Translations under genes and position numbers: made by a program
Part shown: piece by piece, positions 35,301 through 44,170 of the stretch
How the letters are laid out: every line of letters starts with the position of its first letter
Numbering within the stretch: the first letter of the stretch is position 1
Notes under the pieces: generated by a model
The model's database searches: none
Told to the model about the DNA's origin: nothing
What the model saw: only the letters and a program-made list of their open reading frames with translations
Assembly: GCA_031421635.1 (NCBI GenBank)
Contig: JANOPA010000018.1
Location: forward strand, 1 to 64,000
DNA: 64,000 bases
Reading direction: 5' to 3'
Source of the DNA: JAPOKJ01 sp031421635
GTDB taxonomy: Bacteria > Pseudomonadota > Gammaproteobacteria > Burkholderiales > Burkholderiaceae_E

Positions 35301-36314
35301 CTATTGTTTGGCACCTTCGCCAAGGCGACGACTAAGCGACACTACATAGGGCGCCGCCCGGGCTGCCAGCATCGGGTCACTCGTGGGCTCAACACCCTTG
35401 GGCAGTACCATCGGGTTGTAGGTGATGGTCAGGCAGGCGCCGGTTGCATCGGGCGATACCGACTTGATCGTGAGTCGGCCTAGCGTAACTTTCTTGCGAT
35501 CGTCGGGTAATGGCACGACCGCGCTATCGATCTTATCGCCCTGCTGGGCCAACTGCACATTAAAGTCAAAGGCCACGCTGCCCGAGGCCACACGTTGGCG
35601 GAGATCGTCAAATAGGAAGTCGCCGCCTTTCGCCTTTGCCTCTTCGTCGCTCAGGCCTTGCGTTCCACCGACCGGTTCGAAAATCCACTTACCCACTTGC
35701 TTCTTGCCACTGCCATCGACAAAGCCAAAGCCATGCACGCCCCAATAGTTCACCTTGCCAAAGCTAGCAGGTACAGATTGCCCTGCAAAATACTTACCTT
35801 GCAATAGCACTTCGGGATTTGCGTCGGCGAATTGCTTGATTCGGTCAGCATTTGGCTTTTTGGTCTCCGCTTCAGGAGCTAGCGACTGGAGTCGACCCAG
35901 CAACTGTTCCGGCGAAGCAGCCCCAAACACCGGTGCCGAAATATTACCCATCTGCCAGCTCTCGCCTCCAGGCAAATCGAACTGGAGGGCCATATTGCGT
36001 TGACCCTTTGTGTTATCGGCAGCCTTGGGATTGCCGCCACCAATGGAAAATCTCGCGATCACCGGCACAGGCTTGCCACTAAACGCAGAAGCCGTTGATA
36101 ACGCTCGGCCTTCAGCGCTGCCCACAAATTCAGCCGCGGCACAAACACCCTTTGCCCCGGAGCGACGGTAGCCGTCAAACTTGCCGCCCGCGATTTCGAA
36201 AGCATCGACTAATTTGTTGGGGTCTACTTACGAGAGTGCGGGCACACTAAACGTCGCAGCAGCGCAAGTAATGCCCGCCATTGTTAAAATCCGGGCCTTA
36301 GAAATCACATTCAT
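35301..36314 (-). pseudogene. Catalase-like peroxidase gene with early in-frame stop
   Basis: From ATG 36314 a normal signal peptide of 28 residues (ending FSVPALS) is followed at once by TAA (36230-36228), and then the same frame runs on for 308 codons of a catalase-family peroxidase (VDPNKLVDAFEIAGG, VPVIARFSIGGGNP, GVHGFGFVD). One base change would join them. The place of the distal His, usually RRxHxKG, reads RRSGAKG, so activity may have been lost anyway. The heme-side AAPYVVSLSRR is present. A GTG at 36125 could give a 274-residue piece without export signal. Pseudogene is most likely; read-through or a base error are alternatives. Confidence 0.75.
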
Positions 36315-36502
36315 TGATTGCTCCTTTGGGAAGTACGACATGCCGGAATCGGCAACTACAGAATCGATGGATCGCTTCGCCTTACTTCGCAGGGCGGGGG
36401 GCAGTGCGTTACTTTGGGCATTGTAATGGATGGCTTTTCGATGGGGCTTGGGTATGTCGACGTTAGGCCTCATTTGTATAATTTATTATGCGGCTGAAGG
36501 CT

Positions 36503-37279
36503 ATGTCAATAACTTATCAAATCTCCGGTATGCATTGTGGTGCTTGCGTGGCAAAAGTTACCCGGGCACTACAGCCCCTGGCGAGTGCCGTAGAAGTCAG
36601 CTTGAGCGCGCAGCAAGTGTCGTTGGAGGGGGCGAACTCGTCCATCGACGATTTCCAGGCTGCTCTGAGCGCCGTTGGAAAATATCAAATTTTTGCGCTG
36701 CCGAAGCAGGGCAGTCAAGCCGCTGAGGTTCAAGTTAAGCTCAATCCGGCGGTCACAGCACAGGTCGTTTCGTCCTGGTTGGAGACTTATTACCCACTTC
36801 TACTCATCGTGGCTTTTATCCTTGGAGCCAGTGTCTTGGTTCAGCTTGGCCAGCACTCTGGTCATGGCATGGGCTTGTCTGCGTTCGCGTTGTCGGAAAC
36901 CATGCGCTATTTTATGGCTGGATTTTTCCTGGTGTTCTCTTTCTTCAAGCTGCTGGATTTAAAGGCTTTCGCGAACGCCTATCGGGGCTATGACTTATTG
37001 GCGGCGAGTTGGCCACGCTGGGGGTTGATCTATCCCTTTGTTGAAGTGGCTCTTGGCGTGGCTTACCTTGCGAACTGGATACCCCTGTTCACCAATGCGC
37101 TCACCCTTGTCTTGATGGGATTTTCCGCGATTGGAGTCATTCGGGCAGTGCTCAGTAAGTCGCAAATTCAGTGCGCTTGTTTGGGTACGGTGTTCAAACT
37201 ACCGATGAGCACGGTGACAATTGTGGAGGATCTTGGTATGGTGGTGATGGCGGCCGTCATGCTGGCCATGTCCGTGTGA
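36503..37279 (+). CDS. HMA-domain/MauE-type membrane fusion protein
   Basis: A 258-residue protein. The N-terminal 65 residues form a heavy-metal-associated domain with GMHCGAC (9-15), the CxxC metal site of copper and mercury carriers. Four hydrophobic segments follow (about 90-112, 128-148, 168-190 and 195-215) and then a CAC motif (QIQCACLGTVFKLPMSTVT) before a last segment, as in MauE/DoxX-like membrane proteins. It may move metal or thiol electrons across the inner membrane. A TATAAT at 36477-36482 makes the ATG at 36488 an unlikely start, so 36503 with GAAGG upstream is preferred. Confidence 0.8.
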   Translation: MSITYQISGMHCGACVAKVTRALQPLASAVEVSLSAQQVSLEGANSSIDDFQAALSAVGKYQIFALPKQGSQAAEVQVKLNPAVTAQVVSSWLETYYPLLLIVAFILGASVLVQLGQHSGHGMGLSAFALSETMRYFMAGFFLVFSFFKLLDLKAFANAYRGYDLLAASWPRWGLIYPFVEVALGVAYLANWIPLFTNALTLVLMGFSAIGVIRAVLSKSQIQCACLGTVFKLPMSTVTIVEDLGMVVMAAVMLAMSV

Positions 37280-37501
37280 TGACAACACCCAGCGCTAACA
37301 ATCTACTTTAAGCTTTTGTGTCTCGGCCACAACAGACCTCACGACATTAGGGGCGACACAGGTAATGAGCGTTGCCGTACAGAAGAAGGGATTCCTTGTG
37401 TCTATTATCGACACGAATGCGCTCTCGGGCTACTTCCTCGGTGAGATGCCATGTAATCACAAAGTATGGCGACTAGCCGCTATCAGTCTAAAAGGAATGA
37501 T

Positions 37502-37762
37502 ATGAATATTTCAACCCTCACCTCAGTTTTGGCAACAGCCTTGGTGCTCACTGCGTGCGAGAAGCCAACGGTGGTAAACGTACCACCACCGCCCGCTCCG
37601 GTGGTTGTCCCAGTGCCTGTACCAGGACCTGCGGGTCCAGCAGGCGCCCCTGGTAGTACTGGAGCGCCCGGTACTCCGGGAGACACGGGCAGCACCGGCG
37701 CGCAAGGCAAGGCCGGTGACAACACAACCATCATCGTAAAACCTCCTGGCCCTGAAAAGTAA
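37502..37762 (+). CDS. Small collagen-like lipoprotein
   Basis: An 86-residue protein. The signal peptide ends in a lipobox (LTAC), so Cys18 should be lipidated. A Pro/Val linker (PPPPAPVVVPVPVP) is followed by about eleven Gly-X-Y triplets (GPAGPAGAPGSTGAPG and on to GKAGDN), enough for a short collagen-like triple helix, and then a polar end. AAAAGGAATGAT precedes the ATG, which supports this start. The role is unknown; it could act as a surface or periplasmic spacer. It stands alone, between the HMA-MauE gene and the ABC importer genes. Confidence 0.75.
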   Translation: MNISTLTSVLATALVLTACEKPTVVNVPPPPAPVVVPVPVPGPAGPAGAPGSTGAPGTPGDTGSTGAQGKAGDNTTIIVKPPGPEK

Positions 37763-37781
37763 TGCCAGTTGATGGTATGTT

Positions 37782-38483
37782 TTAAACCGCCAAATATTGC
37801 GCCTGAATATCGGCATTGGCGGATAGATCAGCCATGCTCCCTTGAAAGCGAATCCTGCCTTTTTCGATAATGTAGGCTCGGTCGGCGACTTCCATGGCGA
37901 AATGCAGGTTTTGCTCAGAGAGCAGAATCGCGACGCCTGCGGCTTTTAAGCCGCGAATGGCTACGGCCATTTGGTCGACCATCACCGGAGCGACGCCTTC
38001 AGAGGGCTCGTCCATCAAGATGCACAAGGGATTGCCCATAAGGGTACGACCGATGCTAAGCATTTGTTGTTCGCCGCCAGACATTCGTCCACCAAGGCGC
38101 TCTGGCATTTCTTGAAGGTTGGGAAAAAGTGCGCCGATCTTCGCAAAGTCCCAGGTAGGTGCACCGGCTCGCACAGGCTGGCGGCCAACTTCAAGATTTT
38201 CAAGCACAGTAAGTTCGGTAAAGATGCGTCGATCTTCTGGTACATAGCCAAGGCCAAGGCGTGCAATTTGATAGGGCTGCATGCGCTCGATCGATGCCTG
38301 TGCGAATTGCATGGAGCCTGTTTTCGGACGCACCAAACCGATAATGGATTTGAGCGTCGTGCTCTTGCCGGCGCCATTACGTCCGAGCAGCACGACAACT
38401 TCGCCCGCGTTCACCTCAAGCGATACATCGGTAAGGATGTGCGCTTGCCCGTAGTAGCTATTGATCGCGGAGACTTTGAGCAT
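37782..38483 (-). CDS. livF: Branched-chain amino acid-type ABC ATPase LivF
   Basis: A 233-residue ATPase of the LivF subfamily. Walker A GRNGAGKST, signature MSGGEQQML and Walker B ILMDEPSEG are intact, and LSEQNLHFAMEVADRAYIIEKG is typical of LivF. It is the last gene of a five-part importer coded by four genes (binding protein, fused permeases, LivG, LivF). Its start overlaps the end of livG. The substrate may be an amino acid, amide, urea or aromatic acid. Confidence 0.93.
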   Translation of the reverse strand: MLKVSAINSYYGQAHILTDVSLEVNAGEVVVLLGRNGAGKSTTLKSIIGLVRPKTGSMQFAQASIERMQPYQIARLGLGYVPEDRRIFTELTVLENLEVGRQPVRAGAPTWDFAKIGALFPNLQEMPERLGGRMSGGEQQMLSIGRTLMGNPLCILMDEPSEGVAPVMVDQMAVAIRGLKAAGVAILLSEQNLHFAMEVADRAYIIEKGRIRFQGSMADLSANADIQAQYLAV

Positions 38484-39235
38484 TAGTGCCTCGAGCCCAG
38501 GTAGATACGCTGTACTTCAGGGTTGGCTCGTACCGTTTGGGGATTGCCTTCCGCAATGAGCGCGCCGCGATTGAGCACAATCAGGCGGCTGGCATGGGCA
38601 AAGACTACATCCATATCATGTTCGGTAAAAAGCACGCCAATCTGATCGCTGTGAACAATGTCGGCAGCCAAGGCCATGAGCTCAATTCGCTCTTTAGGGG
38701 CCATGCCAGCGGTAGGTTCGTCCATAAGTAAGAGACGCGGCTTGTTGGCGAGGGCCACGGCCAACTCCAAGCGTTTCAAGTCGCCGTAAGCGAGTATCGA
38801 GCAAGGCCGTTCGGCCTGGGCGAGCATGCCCACGCGCTCAAGCAATTGGTTGGCCTCGTCGACATACTGTTCTCGTGCCCGGACGAGTAAGGCCCCTAGC
38901 TTTTTGTAATGCGAAAGAAGCGCCATCTGAACGTTTTCGCGAACCGTCATGGAGCTAAAAGTCGCGGTAATTTGAAAGGTTCGCCCCACCCCCCGTCGCC
39001 ACACTTCGCGCGGCTTGAGGCCCACGATAGACTGACCTTCAAATTGAATCGACCCTGCGTCCGGTTTAAGTTGACCGTTGAGCATGTTGAAGCAAGTTGA
39101 TTTACCCGCTCCATTGGGGCCGATGAGCGCGAGCAGTTCGCCTGCGCGCACGTCGAAGTCGACTGCCGATACTGCTCGAACACCCCCAAAGGATTTACTC
39201 AGACCGCGTACTTCGAGTAAGGCTTGGTCGCTCAT
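38483..39235 (-). CDS. livG: Branched-chain amino acid-type ABC ATPase LivG
   Basis: A 250-residue ATPase of the LivG subfamily. Walker A is GPNGAGKST. The signature is the LivG-type variant ILAYGDLKRLELA instead of LSGGQ. Walker B is LLLMDEPTAGM, with FTEHDMDVVFAHASRLIVLNRG after it. ATG 39235 (MSDQALLEVRGLSKSFGG) is chosen over a longer frame because it overlaps the permease stop by 4 nt, as is usual in coupled operons. Confidence 0.92.
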   Translation of the reverse strand: MSDQALLEVRGLSKSFGGVRAVSAVDFDVRAGELLALIGPNGAGKSTCFNMLNGQLKPDAGSIQFEGQSIVGLKPREVWRRGVGRTFQITATFSSMTVRENVQMALLSHYKKLGALLVRAREQYVDEANQLLERVGMLAQAERPCSILAYGDLKRLELAVALANKPRLLLMDEPTAGMAPKERIELMALAADIVHSDQIGVLFTEHDMDVVFAHASRLIVLNRGALIAEGNPQTVRANPEVQRIYLGSRH

Positions 39236-41115
39236 GCCACCTCTTTCACAAAGAGGCGCTTGATCGTTCCCGCCACGCCCATCGGGAAGAGTAAAACAAT
39301 GAAGAGGATGGTCATGCCAAGCGCGGCTCGCCAGTATTCGAACTCGCGCGCCACCAGATCTTGCAACCATGTAAAGAGTGCCGCCCCCACTACGGGTCCT
39401 GCGAGTGTTTGAATGCCACCGAGTAACGCCATGACCAGTCCATCGATGGAGCGGCCTACGCCGATGGCTTCCGGCGAGATCGAGCCTTTAGAGAAGGCGA
39501 ACAGTCCACCAGAAACGCCGCAAACAATCCCTGCAATGACAAAGGCTTTCCACTGCACCCGGAACACATCAATGCCAATCGCATCGGCGCGAAGCGGAGA
39601 GTCGCGCCCAGCACGCATGGCATAGCCAAAAGGCGCTTGCAGCACTCGCCACAGCAATAAAACGCCGCCTAGGGTGAGCGCTAGGGTGAGGTAGTAATAG
39701 GCCCACTTTTCAGAGAGCCAAGGTGAGGGCCAAAGGCCGACGATGCCATTACTACCCCCCGTCAATGCATCCCACTGAAACGCGATAGACCAGACGATTT
39801 GACCAAAGGCCAAGGTGAGCATGGCGAGATAAACGCCCGATAGGCGCACACAGAACCAACCGAAGATGATGGCCCCAAGGCCAGCCACTAGTGGAGCTGC
39901 GGCCAGAGCCCCCTCCATCGGCCAAGCGAGGTGTTTGACCAGGAGCCCCGCGCCAAACGCACCCAAACCGAAGTAGGCGGCGTGGCCGAAAGAATGCATG
40001 CCGCCCGGGCCCATGATGAAATGCAGGCTGGTCACAAACAGAATCGCGATGAGAATGTCGATGCCCAGCACCAAGCTGTAGGGGTAGTTTTTTCCGGCCA
40101 AAGGCAGCAGTAGCAAGGCGGCTAAGACGACGGCGCCGAAGATCTTGCTGCGCTTGTCCGCGGAGCGTATCGGTGTTTCAATCTCCGCGCTATTGCGGGG
40201 GGCGGCCACTTGCCGTCCGAGCAGGCCCCAGGGCCGCCAAATGAGCACTGCGGCCATGACCAGAAACTCTACGACCAGGGTGAGTTTTGAAAAATTAAAG
40301 GCGACGCCGAAGATCGTCACTTGTCCGATGGCATAGCACATGGCCTTGATCTCCGCGATCATTAAGGCCGCTAGAAACGCGCCCGGGATGCTGCCCATGC
40401 CACCGACTACCACCACCACGAAAGCTTCGCCAATGGCGACGAGATCCAAGCCAAGATTGGCAGGCTCTCTCGGCAGTTGTAGCGCACCCCCCAGGCCCGC
40501 CAGGAAGGCGCCAAGGGCGAATACACCAGTGAATAGCCAAGCCTGGTTCACCCCCAGTGCGCCGACCATGTCCCGATCTTGAGTGGCCGCTCGAATGAGT
40601 ACTCCAAAACGGGTACGGGTGAGCATTAGCCAAAGAATGCCCAGCACCAGCGGGCCCATGGCGATCAACACCAAATCGTATTGCGGGAACTGTCGGCCGA
40701 GAATTTCGATGGAACCTTTGAGCCCTGGAGCTCGCGGGCCGAGTAGATCTTCTGGTCCCCAGAAGGCTAGGGTCATGTCTCGAAAAATCAAGACGACTGC
40801 AAAGGTGGCCAGCAGTTGGAAAAGTTCTGGTGCTTGATAAATTCGTCTGAGTAAGACAAATTCGACCAACAGACCGACCGCTGCGACGCACAACGCCGCG
40901 AGCAGCACGGCTCCCCAAAAGCCAAAGGTGCTATCGCCCAAGTGAGTTACCAGCGAATACGCAATGTAGATGCCCAACATATAAAACGAGCCGTGGGCAA
41001 AGTTGACAATGCGGGTGACGCCGAAAATCAGCGACAAGCCCACAGCGATCAAAAATAACGTCGAGGCGCTCGCCAAGCCATTGAGGAACTGGACGGCGAA
41101 AGCGTCAAGAGTCAT
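39232..41115 (-). CDS. Fused LivH-LivM permease
   Basis: A 627-residue inner membrane protein in which the two permease subunits of a LivHM-type importer are joined. Residues 1 to about 290 are LivH-like (LNGLASASTLFLIAVGLSLIFGVTRIVNFAHGSFYMLG, GMGSIPGAFLAALMIAEIKA). A charged linker (APRNSAEIETPIRSADKRSK) follows, then the LivM-like half (LHFIMGPGGMHSFGHAAYFGLGAFGAGLL). The fusion fixes a 1:1 ratio. It follows the binding protein gene by 40 nt. Confidence 0.92.
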   Translation of the reverse strand: MTLDAFAVQFLNGLASASTLFLIAVGLSLIFGVTRIVNFAHGSFYMLGIYIAYSLVTHLGDSTFGFWGAVLLAALCVAAVGLLVEFVLLRRIYQAPELFQLLATFAVVLIFRDMTLAFWGPEDLLGPRAPGLKGSIEILGRQFPQYDLVLIAMGPLVLGILWLMLTRTRFGVLIRAATQDRDMVGALGVNQAWLFTGVFALGAFLAGLGGALQLPREPANLGLDLVAIGEAFVVVVVGGMGSIPGAFLAALMIAEIKAMCYAIGQVTIFGVAFNFSKLTLVVEFLVMAAVLIWRPWGLLGRQVAAPRNSAEIETPIRSADKRSKIFGAVVLAALLLLPLAGKNYPYSLVLGIDILIAILFVTSLHFIMGPGGMHSFGHAAYFGLGAFGAGLLVKHLAWPMEGALAAAPLVAGLGAIIFGWFCVRLSGVYLAMLTLAFGQIVWSIAFQWDALTGGSNGIVGLWPSPWLSEKWAYYYLTLALTLGGVLLLWRVLQAPFGYAMRAGRDSPLRADAIGIDVFRVQWKAFVIAGIVCGVSGGLFAFSKGSISPEAIGVGRSIDGLVMALLGGIQTLAGPVVGAALFTWLQDLVAREFEYWRAALGMTILFIVLLFPMGVAGTIKRLFVKEVA

Positions 41116-41155
41116 TGCTTAATTCAGCCCGTTCTTCCGATCCTAGCTCGGCTGG

Positions 41156-42361
41156 TCAGTCCGCTGGGCGAAGCTTCTTGACCTCGGCATCGGGTGGCAG
41201 AAACTTGGCCCCGTCGTAGTACACGTAATCCTTCATCTCGCCCTTGCCACCGCGCACCGTGGTGCGGCCAACATAGGCTCCCATAGTGGACTGGTGATCC
41301 ACGGCGCGAAATGTTGCTTTACCAAACGGCGTGGTGAATTGGAGACCTTTGAAGGCCGTAATGAGCTTTTCGGTATCCGTTGAATTGGCCTTTCTCAAGC
41401 CTGCCTCAAGCGCCTTGATGGTGGAGTAGCCAACCACGGAACCGAGTCGAGGATAGTCCTTGTATTTGCCATGATAGGCAATAAAGAACGATTTATGCTC
41501 AGGAGTGTCGATGCCGTACCAAGGGTAGCCTGTTACTAACCAGCCTTCGGGTGTTTCGTCCTTCAGCGGATCAATGTACTCAGGTTCACCCGTGAGTAAG
41601 CTCACAACATCACGGCCTTTGAACAGACCGCGGGTGTTGCCTTCGCGCACAAACTTGGCCAAGTCGGCACCGAACAGCACGTTAAAAATCGCGTCAGGCT
41701 TGGCATCTGAAAGGGCTTGAACAACGGCGCCCGCATCGATGCGACCCAGTGGCGAGGCCTGCTCACCGACAAATTCAATGTCGGGCTGAGCCTTTTTCAT
41801 TTGCTCTTTGAAGGTCGCCACCGCGGACTGACCGTACTCGTAATTGGGATACACGATCGCCCAGCGTTTTTTTCGCATCTTGACGGCTTCTGGCACGAGC
41901 ATGGCGGTTTGCATGTAAGTCGAGGTGCGCAAACGGAAGGTGTAGCGATTGCCGTTTTGCCAGACGATTTTGTCAGTCAATGGCTCGGTGGCCAGGAAGA
42001 AGGATTTCTTTTGCTTGGCGAAATCGGTTAAAGCCAGACCAATATTGGACAGAAACCCACCGGCTAGTACATCGACTTTTTCTCTGGATAGCATTTCTTC
42101 AGCGACGCGAACCGCATCGCCGGGGTTGGCGCCGTCGTCGCGAAAGACCATTTCAATTTTTCGGCCATTGATGCCACCTGCGGCATTGATTTGCTCAACC
42201 GCAAGTTCCATTCCCTTTTTGTAGGGCTCCAGAAAAGCGGGCTGCGCCTTATAGCTATTGATCTCGCCAATGCGAATGGGCTTTTGCTGGGCGGCGCTTG
42301 GTGCGGCCATGCTTACTGTAAGAGCCAGCATACTCAAGACGCCGGGGAAAAAACGCTTCAT
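41156..42361 (-). CDS. ABC transporter substrate-binding protein (LivK-type)
   Basis: A 401-residue periplasmic protein of the type I peripheral binding fold. The signal peptide ends in APSAAQQ. KPIRIGEINSY, EPYKKGMELAVEQINAAGGINGRKIEMVFRDDGANPGDAVRVAEEML and VVGYSTIKALEAGL are typical of the LivK/UrtA/aromatic-acid group. It would pass its ligand to the fused permease encoded next. The ligand is not evident; the presence of ligJ-ligK in the window makes an aromatic acid possible, no more. First gene of the importer operon. Confidence 0.9.
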   Translation of the reverse strand: MKRFFPGVLSMLALTVSMAAPSAAQQKPIRIGEINSYKAQPAFLEPYKKGMELAVEQINAAGGINGRKIEMVFRDDGANPGDAVRVAEEMLSREKVDVLAGGFLSNIGLALTDFAKQKKSFFLATEPLTDKIVWQNGNRYTFRLRTSTYMQTAMLVPEAVKMRKKRWAIVYPNYEYGQSAVATFKEQMKKAQPDIEFVGEQASPLGRIDAGAVVQALSDAKPDAIFNVLFGADLAKFVREGNTRGLFKGRDVVSLLTGEPEYIDPLKDETPEGWLVTGYPWYGIDTPEHKSFFIAYHGKYKDYPRLGSVVGYSTIKALEAGLRKANSTDTEKLITAFKGLQFTTPFGKATFRAVDHQSTMGAYVGRTTVRGGKGEMKDYVYYDGAKFLPPDAEVKKLRPAD

Positions 42362-42506
42362 TCAAAACTCCTAGAAACTTGCGGATTTGCGAGTGCAGAC
42401 CGAGACATTAACGCAAAAACGGAATCGGTCAAGTTCGGGGCTGGATTGGGGCGCGCAAGATCCGTCACAATGCGTTAATTGTTTTTTCAACTAAGGTTAC
42501 GTGACC

Positions 42507-43955
42507 ATGAGTGTCGAACATTTTGATGTCTTGATTGTCGGTGCCGGTCTATCAGGTATTGGCGCGGGTTATCACCTACAGGCTAAGTGCCCGAACAAAC
42601 GCTACGCGATTTTGGAAGGCCGTGAGGCTTCGGGGGGTACCTGGGACTTGTTTCGCTATCCTGGCGTTCGCTCAGACTCCGATATGTACACGCTGGGGTA
42701 CTCGTTTCGCCCCTGGAGAGAAGCCAAGGCGATTGCGGATGGTCCAAACATCCTGAACTATGTTCGTCAAACAGCCAAGGATTATGGTATCGATCAAAAG
42801 ATTCGCTATTCGCATCAGGTGAAGCGCGCCGCATGGTCGAGTACGAACGCGAGGTGGACTGTCGAGGCCGAGCACCAGCAAGAGTTGCGTCAATTCACCT
42901 GCAATTTTCTCGTGATGTGCGCGGGTTACTACAAATATTCGGCGGGCTACACCCCGGAGTTTCCAGGTTTTGCTAACTTCAAGGGCCAGATTGCCCATCC
43001 GCAAAATTGGACCTCCAATATTGATTACAACGGAAAGCGCGTGGTCGTGATAGGTAGTGGCGCCACGGCCGTGACCCTGGTGCCGGAGCTTGCAAGAAAA
43101 GCCGCGCACGTGACCATGCTGCAGCGCTCGCCGACTTACGTGGTGTCGCGCCCCTCCGTTGACGCGATCGCCGATAAATTGCGGCGCTGGCTTCCCACTA
43201 AGGTGGCTTACAGCTTGGTGCGCTGGAAGAATGTTCTTTACGGCATGTATATTTTCAAGATGTGTCGCAAGTATCCCGCTAAGGTGAAGGCGGTGCTGCT
43301 CGGCCAGGTGCGAGCAGAGATGGGGCCGAGCTACGATGTGGACAAGCATTTCACTCCGCGTTATAACCCCTGGGAACAGCGCATGTGTCTGGTACCCGAT
43401 AGTGATTTGTTCAAGGCCTTGAAGGCAGAAAAGGCCTCGGTGGTGACTGATCAGATTGAGGCCTTCACAGAGACGGGCATCAAATTGGCCTCTGGCGAGG
43501 AGTTGCAGGCAGACTTGGTCGTGACAGCCACCGGCCTCAATCTTGAGGTGTTGGGCGGCTTGGAGGTGACGGTCGATGGCAGGCGCGTGGACTTTTCGAA
43601 GTGCTTGGCGTACAAAGGCATGATGTACAACGATGTGCCAAATATGGCGTCGGTGTTTGGGTACACGAACGCTTCTTGGACATTAAAGGCGGACCTCACC
43701 TGTGAATATGTTTGCCGCCTACTGAAACATATGGACAGTACCGGCGCGAAGTTTTGTACGCCGCATTTGCGTAGCGGTGAAGTGAAGGAGATGCCCTGGG
43801 TCGATTTCTCGTCGGGTTATTTTCAACGAGCCAAGGACATTCTCCCCAAGCAAGGCTCGATTCATCCCTGGAAGCTTTATCAGAACTATGCTTTGGATAT
43901 TCTGGCGTTGAGGTTTGGGTCGGTAAAAGATAGCGCGATGAAGTATTCAATTTAA
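42507..43955 (+). CDS. Flavin monooxygenase, Baeyer-Villiger type
   Basis: A 482-residue flavoprotein. The FAD site GAGLSGIG (about 12-19), the NADPH site GSGATAV (about 186-192) and the Baeyer-Villiger fingerprint FKGQIAHPQNW (FxGxxxHxxxW) lie in the right order, and GTWDLFRYPGVRSDSDMYTLGYSF is typical of this group. It should insert oxygen next to a ketone or oxidise a heteroatom. It is transcribed divergently from the importer operon. ATG 42507 is chosen over a GTG two codons upstream. Confidence 0.9.
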   Translation: MSVEHFDVLIVGAGLSGIGAGYHLQAKCPNKRYAILEGREASGGTWDLFRYPGVRSDSDMYTLGYSFRPWREAKAIADGPNILNYVRQTAKDYGIDQKIRYSHQVKRAAWSSTNARWTVEAEHQQELRQFTCNFLVMCAGYYKYSAGYTPEFPGFANFKGQIAHPQNWTSNIDYNGKRVVVIGSGATAVTLVPELARKAAHVTMLQRSPTYVVSRPSVDAIADKLRRWLPTKVAYSLVRWKNVLYGMYIFKMCRKYPAKVKAVLLGQVRAEMGPSYDVDKHFTPRYNPWEQRMCLVPDSDLFKALKAEKASVVTDQIEAFTETGIKLASGEELQADLVVTATGLNLEVLGGLEVTVDGRRVDFSKCLAYKGMMYNDVPNMASVFGYTNASWTLKADLTCEYVCRLLKHMDSTGAKFCTPHLRSGEVKEMPWVDFSSGYFQRAKDILPKQGSIHPWKLYQNYALDILALRFGSVKDSAMKYSI

Positions 43956-44094
43956 GTGAGGCTTAGTTGGCTGGCCGGGAGCATGGCGCTTCTCGACCTC
44001 GCACACAAAGTATTTCCAGGCTTCACCGCCCCACTCGATTACGGTATCAGGCCGTGTGGCAGTAAGTTTTTAAGCGATGACGAGCGAGCGCCTC

Positions 44095-44118
44095 AGCGAC
44101 GCCTGAAGCGTCGCTTTA
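44095..44118 (+). terminator. Possible terminator after the monooxygenase gene
   Basis: AGCGACGC (44095-44102) and GCGTCGCT (44108-44115) pair perfectly around a 5-nt loop. The T-run that follows is short (TTTA), so this may be a weak terminator or only a hairpin. Confidence 0.35.
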
Positions 44119-44170
44119 ACACCAGCCCGTTACAATCTATGGTTTCGCGCCCTATCCCTGAAAGTACCCC

